64,000 nucleotides of DNA from Quillaja saponaria (GCA_029379385.1 CM055611.1:21398062-21462061), one strand, 5' to 3'; positions 38,201 through 51,707 are shown, counted from the stretch's first letter. The notes: a model not told the origin generated them from the sequence alone. A program made the numbers and translations.

Positions 38201-39326
38201 CATCCCCTGAATTACCAAGTAAGTGTTCTAGTACACTTGAATCATCAGCATCATCAAAAACAACAAGAGCCTTTGTACGTTGAAGCCTCGCCTTCAGAAA
38301 AGTGGATCCCATGCTAGGAGTGCCAATGAGTAGATTTTCTTGCTCTATTAAATCAGAAAGATATTTATCTCGTAAATAATTCAATCCAAACCTTTCAACT
38401 TGCTCCCGTACATTGGCAACAAAACAATAACTTTTAAATAGAGAAGCGAGCTTGGTAAATACAGCATCAGCAATGGTTGTTTTTCCTATCCCACCCATGC
38501 CCCAAATTCCCACAATACAAACATTTGATGACCCGGTCTGCAATAGTGATTCAATTTTGACAATATGTTTGTCAATAGCAACCAAGTCTTTGCAATTGAA
38601 ACCATCATGGGACATCAATTTTACCAAAATGTCTTGGACAACTCTCTTGACAAGTTGTGCGTCAGACCTAGTATATATACAGAAGAACAAACATAAGAGC
38701 CTCTTATCAAAAAGAAAAAAAAAAAAAAAAAAACAATTAAAGCTCAAATATATGATCATGACACACATACAGATAAAGCTACTTACATAAAATTGGCTAA
38801 ATCCCAACCAGAGAGATTGGCTGCATCAGTCAAGGCAGTTTCCCACTTTTGCAGCTTATCCTTGTTGCCAATATTAATCGCCAATGTTTGGGAAATAGAG
38901 CATAACTCCCACACTGATTCCTTACATTTGATGGATCTACATGATAGAAAACAGGGATAACAATCTGTCCATTTTTGTCCTTGGATTCAAGTATTTGACG
39001 AGTTCATCCAAACACCATTGTGAAGAAGCATAGTTTTTGGAGAAAATTATAACAGAACGCTTTGATTGTTCTATTGCTTTCAGAAGCGATGGCGAGATTT
39101 CATCCCCTCTGTCCAGTTCTTCGTCATCTATGAAAGTTTCAATTTGTTTGCTGCATAAAGCCTCATAAAGATGACTGGTAAAGTTGTTGTGGGTGTCTTC
39201 TCCTCTGAAACTGAGGAAGACATCATGCTCTTCTGGACAAGTAGTGGAAGGAAGAGCGGAGGGAGTAGGAGTATCGGGAAGAAGGGGTCGAGGAGAAGAT
39301 CTGAAGAGTGACAACCAAAACTCCAT
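35248..39326 (-). pseudogene. TIR-NBS-LRR resistance gene copy 1, frame-broken
   Basis: Exon 1 (38787-39326) encodes the TIR domain: DVFLSFRGEDTHNNF, then SSQWCLDEL with the catalytic-type Glu. Exon 2 (37563-38667) is NB-ARC: P-loop GMGGIGKTT, kinase-2 ALVVFDDADD, GSRVMVTSRDR, GIPLALKVLG, and MHH where MHD is usual. Exon 3 (37075-37377) ends LWDGVQ. Exon 4 starts at 36521 with LRRs and a C-JID (VPGTEIPKWLFPY...NGPSLTFKC). Breaks: a one-base loss after WCLDELVK in exon 1, a second indel before the end of exon 1, a one-base gain near 36350, and a shift near 35700. TNLs are intracellular immune receptors whose TIR domain acts on NAD. This copy cannot make a full protein as read. All introns keep GT-AG, which suggests recent inactivation or sequence error. 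Confidence 0.85.
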
Positions 39327-39620
39327 TTATCATATAATATGAACAGCACCAAGTGAAAGAATTTATTTGCAAAGTTTCTGAAAGAGTTAAGAAGTTCGAA
39401 AATCAAAGAGGAAGCTGAGCAGATCTGTGAAGATTAAATCTCTGACATTCCAGAATGATTTATACCGAGTTTGCTTTGCTTTTATGTAGAAGCTTCCAAG
39501 CGAAGCTGCTCGGTGCTCAACCTCGTGGAGTAAAGTAAGTTAGGGCATCAATACATTTAAGTTAGGGCATCAATACATTTAATTATAATTTGACAAATTA
39601 CCAATACCTAGTACTCAATA

Positions 39621-40126
39621 CAAAATTTGTATCTGGAGCCATAGAAAGGCAGATAATGGAAGAAATAAAAGCTGTTGTTTACTTTTAGACTTATTTGAGG
39701 ACTCTCACTTTTAGCTTTTCTTTCTCACCTCGCGTGTCTCACCCTTTCCTTCTTTTACACTCGCGTGTCTCACCCTTTCCTTCTTTTACACTCTACCAGG
39801 CTCTGATACCACTGTTTAGAAAAGTGAAAGAAAACAGAAAAGGTTGATGGAGAAAATATAGATAGACTTTTTCTCATACTCTATTTAGAACTTACAATTA
39901 ATGTTCTTTATATAGAGAAAAATCAATAGATAAAACATAAAATTAAGAATCATAATCCAACGTGCAAGACCTATAAAAACTGGATAAACTCTACCTGTTC
40001 AACTACTTGCAAAAAAATAGTTCAACATTGTTCCACTAAATAACAGATTCCCACCATTACTCCTATAAACTAGACCTGCAAACCATAATAAAGACTTGGT
40101 CAAGTATAAGACCAAGTGACTCAACA
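39621..40126 (-). mobile_element. Truncated Ty1/copia-type element: LTR, primer-binding site, start of gag
   Basis: Read on the minus strand, a 314 bp LTR (40126 to 39813) starts TGTTGAGTCACTTGG and ends AAACA. One base later comes the primer-binding site TGGTATCAGAGC (39811-39800), complementary to initiator Met tRNA. A leader follows with a 31 bp tandem repeat (39731-39792), then an ATG at 39642 opening MAPDTNF, a copia-like gag start. The sequence stops at about 39621 and joins DNA that also occurs at about 41170-41215. No pol, polypurine tract or second LTR is present. Confidence 0.85.
39731..39792. repeat. 31 bp tandem repeat in the copia leader
   Basis: Two exact head-to-tail copies of a unit beginning CGCGTGTCTCACCCTTTCC, lying between the primer-binding site and the gag start. 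Confidence 0.9.
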
Positions 40127-40444
40127 CAAACACCATTGTGAAGAAGCATAGTTTTTGGAGAAAATTATAACAGAAAGCTTTGATTGTTCTATTTGTTTCA
40201 GAAGCGATGGCGAGATTTCATCCCCCCTGTCCAGTTCTTCGTCATCCAAGAAAGTTTCAATTTGTTTGCTGCATAAAGCCTCATAAAGATGACTGGTAAA
40301 GTTGTTGCGGGTGTCTTCTCCTCTGAAACTGAGGAAGACATCATGCTCTTCTGGACAAGTAGTGGAAGGAAGAGCGGAGGAAGTAGGAGTATCGGGAAGA
40401 AGGGGTCGAGGAGAAGATCTGAAGAGTGACAACCAAAACTCCAT
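40127..40444 (-). pseudogene. TNL TIR exon, truncated by a copia LTR
   Basis: Nearly identical to the TIR exon at 39.0-39.3 kb from the ATG (40444) through the TIR core to SSQWC. The LTR then begins and its first bases give a stop, leaving 107 codons. The conserved Leu-Asp-Glu after WC, with the catalytic-type Glu, is replaced. Its 5' flank up to about 40680 also duplicates 39340-39580. It is a tandem copy of the TNL 5' end, killed by the element. Confidence 0.88.
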
Positions 40445-42777
40445 TTATCATATAACATGAACAGCACCAAGTGAAAGAATTTATTTGCAAAGTTTCTGAA
40501 AGAGTTAAGAAATTCGAAAATCAAAGAGGAAACTGAGCAGATCTGTGAAGATTAAATCTCTGAAATTCCAGAAAGATTTATAGCGTGTTTGCTTTGCTTT
40601 TATGTAGAAGCTTCCAAGCGAAGCTGCTCGGTGCTCAACCTCGTGAAGTAAAGTAAGTTAGGGCATCAATACATTTAATTTTTATAAAAATATTGTAACT
40701 TTAACTTTATCTTTTTATCTTCTCTTTTTCTTTACTTACTTAAATTAAATATATATATATAATTTCAAAGAAATATACACTCATTTTTTTTTAACACTAA
40801 CATACTCTGCTTATATTATTTTCATCTATTTTTCAGCATTAATTTCTGTTTAGGTTTTAGAGACGTACCTTCCAATGGTTACAAACTTCTTTTCTAAACT
40901 ATCTCATTATATTTTATCCAAATACATTAGTTAACAAAAAATATATATATTAAGATTAAGTTCAAAAAACAAATCATATCCAGTGGATTTATACATAGCT
41001 CCAATTACACAAATTACAAACAGAAGAAATAGCTATAAAAAAAAGAGCTTAACCTTCCCTAAAATCATTGAAGTTGTAATATTTTCATGAAAAAAACTAT
41101 TTAAGTCATTTTAATAATTAGTATTAACTATAATATATATATATAATGGTGATTTAATTTAATGATTTGTTAAAAATTATAATTTGACAAATTACCAATA
41201 CCTAGTACTCAATAAATTACAAGGGCACTAGTTGGTAGGACCCTTATAGTCAACAGTTTTCTCTGATATTTCTTCTTCTGCATGAATGTTTAAAGCTATA
41301 AATAAATTATATAAAAAATGAAAAAACATTATTTAATTGATAAAAGCAAATGTACTTTCATTATTCGTAAGTTCTTTTATCAATAAAATGATAGCGTCAA
41401 TGAAAATAATTATTTCGTTTTTTCACTTTGTTTATTTTTTTTATGCAAACATGAAATGATATAAAATAAATATTAAATAACAATAATATCTATAAATAGA
41501 TAAAGTAATAACATGTAACATAATTTATAAATTTTATTTTTTTATTAATTTATTTAAATTGCATACTACTATTTATTTTATTTTTATTATTTCTTATTCT
41601 TATTTTATTTTTATTATTTACTAATAATTAGTTTAAATTTTTTAAATAATTAACTATAATTATAATATAAAGAATATTTTTTTTATTTGACTAAAATAAA
41701 ACTATTTATTATTATTTTTATATATAAATTTAAGAATATTAATATAATATATGAAGTGAATTATTATAAAATGAATAGTAGTCATGAATAAAGTGCAATT
41801 AAACCAAAATTTTATAAATAATTTAAGAATATTAATAAAGATAATTGACAAAAAATTAGTTAGATTACACTTTGGACAGTTAGATTTTATTGACTAAAAA
41901 ATAGAAAGAATAGGTATAAAGTATCGGTCAGACTAAATCGAATCTTAACAAGTGAAAGAAAAAGAAGTAAAACAGAAATATCAAACGCAGCTACAAGTCT
42001 TTCTGGTAAAGAACAAGAGTACATAACTTAACCCATGGAATTCCTACAAGCAAAAAATACTATAAAAACTGTAAAAATAATGATTTATTTCTCTATTATT
42101 AAGAAACTATTTGTAATCTTTTCCCCGTTATATCAAGTTTTTTTTTATAATTATTTTTATGATTTGAGGGTTTTACAAACGGTCTTCCAATTTTTTTAAA
42201 TTTATATTTATAAAAAATTATTTCAAAAAGATAAGTTCATCCCCTTTCAATAGAAACCCAAAAGTAAAAAACAGGTACATTAGTGGAAACGAAAATCTTA
42301 TCTTCATGAAATGCAGAATTCATTTTCTTTTAGAGTGTTAAATTATTTAAATCAGGTACAAGATTGAAATTTTTGTATTAACAAACTTTTTGTTCACCAT
42401 CTGATCAATCTATGAGCATATATATTTTACACTATTGTCTGTCATGGGATCTTTTATGGAAATATAGTTGTCAAAATTTGCTATGTGAGATCATCAAATA
42501 TAATTCAGATATCTTTTATCTTTTAACTAGTTTGGGATTTCCATTGTAAATTTTGGCTCTAGAGGTGTCTCGTTACACCTTTAGCTTATTGTTTTTTTCA
42601 TTCGTTGGGCTTGCAGGTGCAAAGAAACCATTTTGAAAATTAGTGACATAGGAGGAGCAACATCAATAATATCCTTTTGAAATAAAAATACCATTAATTT
42701 AATCCTTTATGTCAATTATAAAAAATATAAAATAAAGAAATACTAATTTGAAGCATCATTTCTTCATCAATTCAATT
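40445..42777. other. AT-rich intergenic region
   Basis: 40445 to about 40680 repeats the upstream flank of TNL copy 1. Beyond that I see very AT-rich DNA with (TA)n stretches near 40750, 40940 and 41135, and no gene. Confidence 0.6.
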
Positions 42778-44017
42778 AAAAATAAAATACATAAAGTTTC
42801 ATGATTTAAAATCAATAATATTGTTAATAATATTATATTTAAGCAACATTAGTTAATTATTCCAACTATGACAAATTGATAAAAAGAAAAGCTCTTGAAA
42901 TTCCCCTTATTTACATCTAAAAAGTTAAACTTAGTCCATTTTATGTGTGACTTAATTACTCAAATTAGTTATGATTTAACGATCTCAACTTAAGATATGA
43001 TAATAATTAACTTGTGTTAGTGATTTCTTTTTTTAAAAAGGACAACCCTTGAACAGTCTGCAATTGTGAGGGAAGGAGAACATAAACTATGGCAGCAATT
43101 ACACAATTAGAAACTATGCAACACATAATTATAATTTTACAAAATAAGAAAAAGAGAGAATTACTCTACACCCGAGTAAACTAAACTAAGAATGTTAAAA
43201 AATGAAAACATTAGTGTTTGTAAGCAGAGATCCAGAGTTAAGTTGGCAACCTGCACTTCCAAGTTCCAACTCTGACATAATTTTTCTTTTCAATAACGTG
43301 AATGGTGTGAAAATACAAGGAAGACAAATTCAACAAAATATAAAGCAGAATAAAAAATAAAAAAAATAAAAGAACATGATTGTTTGAGAAATTGGTTTAA
43401 TACAAATGACAGTAAGTTAAATCCAAAAACACCATCCTTAATTCCTTATTCCAAGTTGCTGCTTCTTTCAAGCTCTTCACAATTGGAACCTATATTTTTA
43501 CCTTTATCCTCTGTTGATCATTCAACCGTCTTTATCTTCTTCTTTTATATTTTACAAAAACCTATGTTATGTATAGTATGATAAAACAAAAAAGTTCTCA
43601 ATAACAGGGAAATATATATATAGATACAAAAAGCTACAAGCATTCCTGGTTAATCTACTTTTAAAAATAATGTTCAATCTATTTTCCCCCAGTGGTTCAC
43701 TCGCTAGTTGGATATTCATACTTGTACAAAAATTTTACCCAATCATGTGGCTGCAGGCGTGTCAGTGGTTCACTCGTTATTTTCTCCCTACATTTTGATC
43801 AGACTCTTCATATATTTGTGTGTTATCGTCAAGCAGAATCAGCAAATAGAATTTGAGCAAAATTCGGAATTCTTCATTAAGAGAAAATAATTATAAAAAT
43901 CTGTTTATATGAAGAGAAGCAATATAAGTGCATGAATAGTTGAATACCACCTGTTTACATAATAAGTAGTGCAGACATCGACAATACAACTCATATTGTC
44001 TTCTCGCTTAGAAAATT

Positions 44018-44160
44018 CTTGGCAACCAAATGGCTTTTTCTGCATACAAGGCAGTCAAGTGTGTTTGTTCTGCAATCTTTAGAACAATAGTATTACCACA
44101 TGCTAGAGCAGGCCCAACTTTCTGAGTGCAAGAATAAGAAGAGGAAAGTTCCATGGTATA
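44018..44160 (-). pseudogene. Aldehyde dehydrogenase (ALDH2-type) exon fragment, copy 1
   Basis: The minus strand reads [11 protein letters not shown], then after a one-base shift [20 protein letters not shown]. This is the NAD-binding-side motif region of family 2 aldehyde dehydrogenases (PWNFPLL...[11 protein letters not shown]). The catalytic Glu and Cys regions are absent, so it is a dead exon fragment. Confidence 0.85.
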
Positions 44161-46704
44161 GTTTGTCATGTATCATAATATTCAAATTTTAATTTATTTA
44201 TCAAATTAATAAAGATAACATCAATATAAAATATAATTATTTTGCTAATTTTTAAAATAACATACAAATATTTTACTAATACTTAATACAATTAATAATA
44301 TTTTTTTTAAAAATTGATTTGGTTCAATCAACTCACTACCAATATTTTTGATTTTTAAGATTTTTATTGATTTTAACCATCTAACCACCAAAATGATTTT
44401 TAAGTTAACTCGATCCGATTTGTCACCCAAATAACGATCTAACTAGTCTGACCGACCTGTTCGTTCTATTTTTTTGAAACATTACTTTTTCTTCAACTAT
44501 TTGAAAGTACTTCAATCAACTTTACTGCATTCATTATTTTACAGTTTGTTTAGTTATCATAATAAAAAATATGTATATTTTCAAGGAAATCTTATTATTT
44601 TTGCTTCTTTGAATTTTATTTTTTATAGTAAACAATTAAGAATATGTATAAGTTTTATTATTATTATTTTACAGGAAATGCTTGGAAATAGACTTTTTCT
44701 TACCAATCAATAATGCACATTTAAAACTCGAATTAGTTTGAGACTTGATAGGAAAAATGTCTAAACTACTCGAAGATTAATATTAATTTTCAATTGAGTT
44801 ACTAACACCGATAAGAATATGAGATTTGAATCAGGATATCTGATACTAGATTGTATTTGTGGCTCTAAATATATGATCCAATTACTAGAATGTCCATTGA
44901 GTTTGAATAGGACGAATATACCACAAGTCCATTTATCTTTGTTTAGTAAAAAGTTGGTTTTGTCTTAAATTGCTCTAAGGAATCCCATTTTGTCAATAAA
45001 TAGTATCATTTGGAGATTTTTTTTTTCTCTATTTCTCGGATTTTTCACATACATTGGTGTAAAACTAAACCTTCAAGATCTTTTGGAGACTTTAAATGTT
45101 TAGCTTCCTATGAATTACTATTTAACCAAAAAAGTAATAATAATTTGTTTAGCTTCCTACAAAAGTATATATATTATTAAGATTTTTTTAAATATATAGT
45201 TAAGATGTAATAAATATAATTTTTTATAATTTATAAATTAAATAAAATTAAAAATAAAGTCAATAACTTAATAAATATTATAAATTTTTTATTTATAGTT
45301 ATTTATATGTTAATTGAATTGTTTATTGTTAATAATAAAATACATAAAGTTTCATGATTTAAAATCAATAATATTGTTAATAATATTATATTTAAGCAAA
45401 ATTAGTTAATTATTCCAACTATAACAAATTGATAAAAAGAAAAGCTCTTGAAATTCCTCTTATTTACATCTAAAAAGTTAAACAAGTCCATTTTATGTGT
45501 GACTTAATTACCCAAACTAGCTATGATTTAACGATCTGAGCTTAAAATATAATAATAATTAACTTGTGTTAGTGCTTTCTTTTTAAAAAGGACAACCCTT
45601 GAACAGTCTACAATAGTGAGGAAAGGAGAACATAAACTATGGCAGCAATTACATAATTAGAAACTATGCAACACAAAATTATAATTTTACAAAATAAGAA
45701 AAAAAGAGAATTACCCGACACGCGAGTAAAGTAAACTAAGGTTAAAAGAAAGCACAAATTTCAAGTAAATGTTAAAAATTGAAAACATTAGTGTTTGTAA
45801 GCAGAGATCCAGAGTTAAGTTGGCAACCTGCACTTCCAAGTTCCAACTCTCACGTACTCCTCTTATCTTGCAAGGTCTACTTTTAATATATGCATTACAA
45901 GGAGAATTACCCAACACCCTAAAATAAACTTATTGCAGTAAATATAATAAGAGTATTCAACCTTCCCCTAATCCATAATTTTTCTTTTCAATAACATGAA
46001 TGGTGTGAAAATAGAAAGAAGACAAATTCAACAAAATATAAAGCAGAATAAAAAACGAAAAGAAAAGAAGATGATTGTTTGAGAAATTGGTTAATACAAA
46101 TGACAGTAAGTTAAATCCAAAAACACCATCCTTAATTCCTTATTCCAAGCTGCTGCTTCTTTCAAGCTCTTCACAATTGGAGCCTATATTTTTACCTTTA
46201 TCCTCTGTTGATCATACAACCATCTTTATCTTCTTCTTTTATATTTTACAAAAACCTATGTTATGTATAGTATGATAAAACAAAAAAGTTCTCAATAACA
46301 GGGAAATATATATATAGATACAAAAAGCTACAAGCATTCCTGGTTAGTCTATTTTAAAAATAATGTTCAATCTATTTTCCCTCAATGGTTCACTCGCCAG
46401 TTGGATATTCATAGTCCTTGTACAAAAATTTTACCCAATCATGTGGCTGCAGGCATGTATACCTTCTCCCTACATTTTGATCAGACTCTTCATATATTTG
46501 TGTGTTATCGTTAAGCAGAACCAGCAAATAGAATTTGAGCAAAATTCGGAATTCTTCATTAACAGAAAATAATTATAAAAATCTGTTTATATGAAGAGAA
46601 GCAGTATAAGTGCATGAATAGTTGAATACCACCTGTTTACATAATAAGTAGTGCAGACATCGACAATACAACTCATATTGTCTTCTCCCTTAGAAAATTC
46701 TTGG

Positions 46705-46845
46705 CAACCAAATAGCTTTTTCTACATAGAAGGCAGTCAAATGTGTTTGTTCTGCAATCTTTGGAACAATAGTATTACCACATGCTAGAGCAGGCCCAAC
46801 TTTCTGAGTGCAAGAATAAGATGAGGAAAGTTCCATGGTATAGTT
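46705..46845 (-). pseudogene. Aldehyde dehydrogenase (ALDH2-type) exon fragment, copy 2
   Basis: Near-identical to the fragment at 44.0-44.2 kb, carried by the second 2.6 kb unit, with the same one-base shift before [11 protein letters not shown]. The fragment was therefore already broken before the tandem duplication. Confidence 0.85.
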
Positions 46846-47149
46846 TGTTATGTATGATAATATTCAAATTTTAATTTATATATCAAATTAATAAAGATAA
46901 CATCAATATAAAATATAATTATTTTACTAATTTTTAAGATAACATACAAATATTTTACTAATACTTAATACAATTAATAATATTTAAAAAAAATTTTGAT
47001 TTGGTTCAATCAACTCACTACCAATATTTTTTATTTTTAAGATTTTTATTGATTTTAACCAATCTAACTACCAAAATGATTTTTAAGTTAACTCGATCAG
47101 ATTTGTCACCCAAATGACAATCCAACTAGTCCGACCGACCTGTTTGTTC

Positions 47150-49527
47150 TATTTTTTTGAAACATTGCTTTTTCTTCAACTATTTGAAAGTACTTGAATC
47201 AACTTTACTGCATGGATTATTTTACAGTTTGTTTAGTTATCATAATAAAAAAATATGCACATTTTCAAGGAAATCTTATTATTTTTGCTTCACTTAATTA
47301 TATTTTTTTTGGTAAACAATTAAGAATATGTATAAGTTTTTTTATTTTTTATTTCTATTATTATTATAATTATACAGGAATGCATAGAAATAGACTTTTT
47401 CTTACCAATTAATAATGCACATTTAAAACTTGAATTAGTTTGAGACTCGATAGGAAAAATGTCTAAACTACTTGAAGATTAATATTAATTTTCAATTGAG
47501 TTACTAACACCGATAAGAATATGAGATTTGAATCAGGATATTTGATACTAGATTGTATTTTTGGCTCTAGATATATGATCCAATGTACATTGAGTTTGAA
47601 TAGGACGAATATACCACAAGTCCATATACCTTTGTTTAGTAAAAAGTTGGTTTTGTCTTCAATTGCTCTAAGGAATCCCATTATGTCAATCATTTGGAGA
47701 TTTTTTTTTTTCTCTCCAGCTTTTTACAGACATTGCTATGAAACTAATTTTTCAAGATCTTTTGGAAACTTTAAATGTTTAGCTCCTATGAATTACTATT
47801 TAGCCAAAAAAAAGTAATAATAATTTTTTTAGCTTCCTACAAAAGTATATATATTATTAAGATTTTTCTAAATATATAGTTAAGATGTAATAAATATTAT
47901 TATTTTTATAATTATAAATTAAATAAAATTAAAAATATAGTCAATAACTTAATAAATATTATAAATTTTTATTTATAGTTATTTATATGTTAATTGAATT
48001 GTTTATTGTTAAATTAAAAAAAAATTCTTATTACAAAAGAACTCATAGACGTTAATTAGGCAGGAAGTACTATTCAACTTATTCTCAGCAGTTAAGAGTC
48101 TTATTAATGGATGTCCCTGTAAATGGCCCATACGTCCTTTAAATTTCGATTCCACCGTCCTCTGTCCAGGGTTTAGACCATAATTAATTATGGTTTTTTT
48201 TATATTTTTTTTATTCCTGTAGTTAGTCTTACAATTTATTTTTATCGCTCTTATTCAATTGGATTTTATAATTAAGTTCTTATAATTTGAAAATCACATG
48301 AGAAAGATTATTATCGATACATTTCATTTAAATTGATTTAACGGAAATTAACATAAGAAATATTGTTTAAATAAAAATTTTCTTATTTTAAAAATAAAAA
48401 AAATAATTATTTTTATAATTCTTATATAATTAGTCGATCGTTTATTCGTTAATTATGCTCTTAATCTTCAAACAAAAGTAACTGGAAGATGTACGTACTT
48501 GGGCGGATTACATCATTCAGAAGGAGTCTACCCTTCAGGCCTGCACTAATATATAATTTCTACGAGTGTCTATATACAGAATTAATTATATATGTATCTT
48601 AACTATTAAATAATTAAACTTGTCCTTGTAAAAGAAGGAGTACCTAACTAGGAGGAATTATTAATGGAATTTTTATTTTACATATGGAATATGGGCGTTA
48701 GCTAAAATCATATTTCAATAACACGTCTAAGCCCAGAGACCAATATCTCTACTAGCTAGCTTGCTCTACAATTGTTGCATTGAAATTTGCAGATCAAAAT
48801 TATTTGATTGATTAGAATATTAGGTTATCAAGAAGGAAGATGATGAATTCTGTGTGCGTAGAAAGCTGCTTAAATGCCCAAAGTCCTGTTCAGTTACATT
48901 CTGTCAAGTTTTTTAAAGGGCCTGAAGCAGATGCATTGTTCTTGTGGAATCTAACAATGAAAGAAGAAAGAACGAGATTTAGATGAGGTGAATTATTCAT
49001 CTTTGAATTTAGTTCTGCAATTAATTCTCCTTCTAATTCTGAAAGGTCCTGCTGCCATGCAGGTTTTGAGTCCAGGCAAAGATACCTTAGAAGCTATACT
49101 TTTAGCAAGAAAAAAGAGAAACAGGTCACTGTTAAGGAGAAAACTAAGAAGTGGTTCAAGAATAAGACAAGGAAGAAGATCAACAACGTTAATGAGGAAT
49201 CCTTTAAGTCAAAACTTCGTTGTCCTAATTTTCTGAAACATGTTTCCCAGTTCTTACTCTTACTGTAACAGCCGAAGTTGATACTGATCATAAAAAAGGA
49301 TCTGCCACTGCACATGTACCTGTTGCATAATATATGCACTAGATATATGTATTAATGTCAATACTGCTTTGCTTTTAGTTCTCCAAAAAAAAAAAGTGAA
49401 AACCTCAATTGTTCTATAGTACTTTTAAAAAAAATTTATAATTAATTGTATAAACTAATTGATCTGCCAAACTGCTATGGAAATTTTCCATAAATTGCTA
49501 GGTATTGTTGTTGACTTAAACATTAAT

Positions 49528-49562
<35 letters not shown>

Positions 49563-50600
49563 CTCGATCCAATACATACATTTCACTAGACACACATTTA
49601 GTTCTTTAGGCTTTCTACACCTTTCAAAGATAAATTTGGATTGTTGTAAACTCCAACATCATAGCATAGCTAAGCACACTGGTCTCAATCTCCAACCCTT
49701 GCAGCAGGGCTTCAGTTGTTTTTATATGACCATAGCTTATCAGCTGCAACATATTACCTATATTATCACAATGTTACGGCGAAGACAAGAATTCAAATGA
49801 ACTTTGATTATTAACTCTCTAATTCTATCATGTCAACAAATTAAAGAAAAGTAAAAAAGGGATACAAATATAGACAAATGAACTTCTACAGGAAATTCCG
49901 GATCTTGGGTGAAAACTATGCAAATTTGGTGAAAAGAATAAGTACTTGTATATCCCTATTTCTGTATAACGACTTTAAACCTAGAATAGCAATAAGGAAA
50001 AAAAAAAAGTGCTTGTATGTAAACATTTTTCTTTCTTTCTTGCTGTGATGTAAAATTTCAAGCTTGGCTCAAGTTCAGATGCTTAAATTAAACAAGACAA
50101 ACCAGTTGATGTGTATGTTTGATCCTTGTACACAATCAAACAAAGAGTGGAAACCCATTACAGAATGAGATCTTGGTTGCATACAATAAATAAAAGCTTG
50201 ACAAAAAAAAGAGAATCTTAAATCTCTTCACCTAAAATGTTTAGATTCTAGACATAACAATTGTAAATTGAAATTGAACTTTTGATAATTATTAGGGTAT
50301 GAACAGTCAATTATTGCAAGCGTAGGTAAGCATACCTCAACCTTCAACCCTTGTAGCAGAGCTTCATTTCAGTTCTTTATAACCCATGTAAAGAAGTTCT
50401 TGCTTTGAATTCTCACTTATTGGCTAAAAATTTCAATTCTTCCACTCAATTCAATCATGGAAAGTAGATTAGTAGTGAACAATCCATCAAATCTCTCACC
50501 AATGTCCTACTAGAGACCTTCCCGCCTTCCTCCGTTCAGTATAGATAATATGCTTATCAGACAAAGTCAACAAAGAGTTCAAAACAACTTAGACAAGTAA
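47150..50600. repeat. Segmental duplicate of the 28.2-33.1 kb region
   Basis: Ordered matching blocks include the fragment after CTTTTTCTTCAAC (28265/47170), the GATTCCACCGTCC.CTGTCCAGGG block (29185/48150), the whole LRSYTF gene region (31.0-31.8/48.6-49.36), its 3' region (31.9-32.3/49.5-49.95) and the CTCAATTCAATCA block (32960/50437). The two copies differ by large insertions and many small changes, so this is older than the 2.6 kb tandem event. Confidence 0.85.
48840..49355 (+). pseudogene. LRSYTF-type small gene, frame-broken duplicate
   Basis: It starts ATGATGAATTCTGTGTGC like the intact gene and follows it closely. After about 42 codons an indel in the Lys/Glu-rich stretch (MKEERTRFR) brings an immediate stop near 48987. 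Downstream the conserved SRQRYLRSYTFS block is present in another frame. A further in-frame stop appears at the place matching FLLLCSV. Confidence 0.85.
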
Positions 50601-51707
50601 AATTCATTTGAAGTCATCAAGAGGAGATAACACATCTAAATTAAACAACAGAGTGCATATCCATGTTGTTAGATACTTTCAGCACACAACATAACCAATG
50701 TAGGATTTCTTTCTCCAGCAAATTTTGTGAAAGATTGACAATCGTTATCAAGCATGGTACATGAAATATGCCCAAGAGAGCAGGGGCTGGTGCTGTCACC
50801 TCCTATGCAATAAATTCTTTTAACAGGGGATATATAAACCAGGAGCATAATTAGTACAAACAACCTAACGTTCAACAGCATCTACAGAATCATGTCTTGG
50901 GGAATCTCATCAGAACAAATAGCAAACACTTATCCGGTAGAATCTGTCAAACAAGATGATCAGTGATAAACATGATGATTGGGCTTTGCTTCATTGATCA
51001 CTACTCGGCCAGTGCATCAACCCTTTGTTGGCCTTCTTGGAAGTGATTATAAGGGGAAAAAAAAAAAATGCAACCTGCATTCATTTGTTAAAATCATTGT
51101 ATGCCACTAGTTAATTACCTCAAAAGTTACTATAAAATGTATAATTTACTATTATTACAGAGCAAATGCCACAAAAATAAACAAAAACAACACAATAAAG
51201 TATACTTAAAAGAGAAGGACACTACTTTTCATTCTAAACTATGTATGCACGTCCAATATGAATTGTAAAGGTAGTTTTTTTTAAGTGTGGAGGAAGGGAA
51301 GCCCAATTGATGAGTTTGGCTTTAGAGGTAGGTTCTGCAAGTCCAATAGTTCAGGAGGTAGTGACCTCAATTTATTTGCTAAATGCATCATATAAGAATG
51401 ATCAGATCAGTCTAAATTTTAAATGAAATCCTTGGAAACCAATTCATATTGACTATGGCCACTAAATGAACATTTTTACTCACTTTGTACTACCAAATAT
51501 CCAGTACCAACACCCACAATTTGAATATCACCATACAATCATCTGTAACACATTCAAGATGTCACTTGATCACTTAAGCCCATAATTAGTTTAATAAGCT
51601 TGATTTCTCAATTCAACAACAAACAGGAAATAATGATCAAGCAGAAAATTACAAGATAATATTAGTAGTAATAATACTTACGGGAGAATGAAATGACAAA
51701 ATCATTC
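50601..51707. repeat. TNL 3'-flank module, copy 2
   Basis: Non-coding; shares ordered blocks with 33.5-34.4 and 60.6-61.9 kb, including CAAGAGAGCAGGGGCTGGTG (50772) and GCATCAACCCTTTGTTGG (51012). Minus-strand sequence near 51090 reads AATGCAG just before the conserved block, a possible 3' UTR acceptor. Confidence 0.6.

Larger units (their letters stand above)
42778..48015. repeat. Tandem duplication, about 2.6 kb unit, two copies
   Basis: Unit 1 (42778-45332) and unit 2 (45333 to about 48015) both start AATAAAATACATAAAGTTTC and end in GTTAATTGAATTGTTTATTG. They keep the same order of blocks throughout. Unit 2 has about 130 bp extra near 45850-45980; unit 1 has a short extra piece near 43765. 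Identity is high by eye, so the event is recent. Small paired open frames inside (43384-43581 and 46075-46275) change with the DNA and show no coding signature. Confidence 0.93.

Noticed and set aside
43384..46275. Paired small open frames (43384-43581 and 46075-46275) as a duplicated peptide gene
   Set aside because: They are alike only because the whole 2.6 kb unit is duplicated; changes do not favour third codon positions and the start regions differ.
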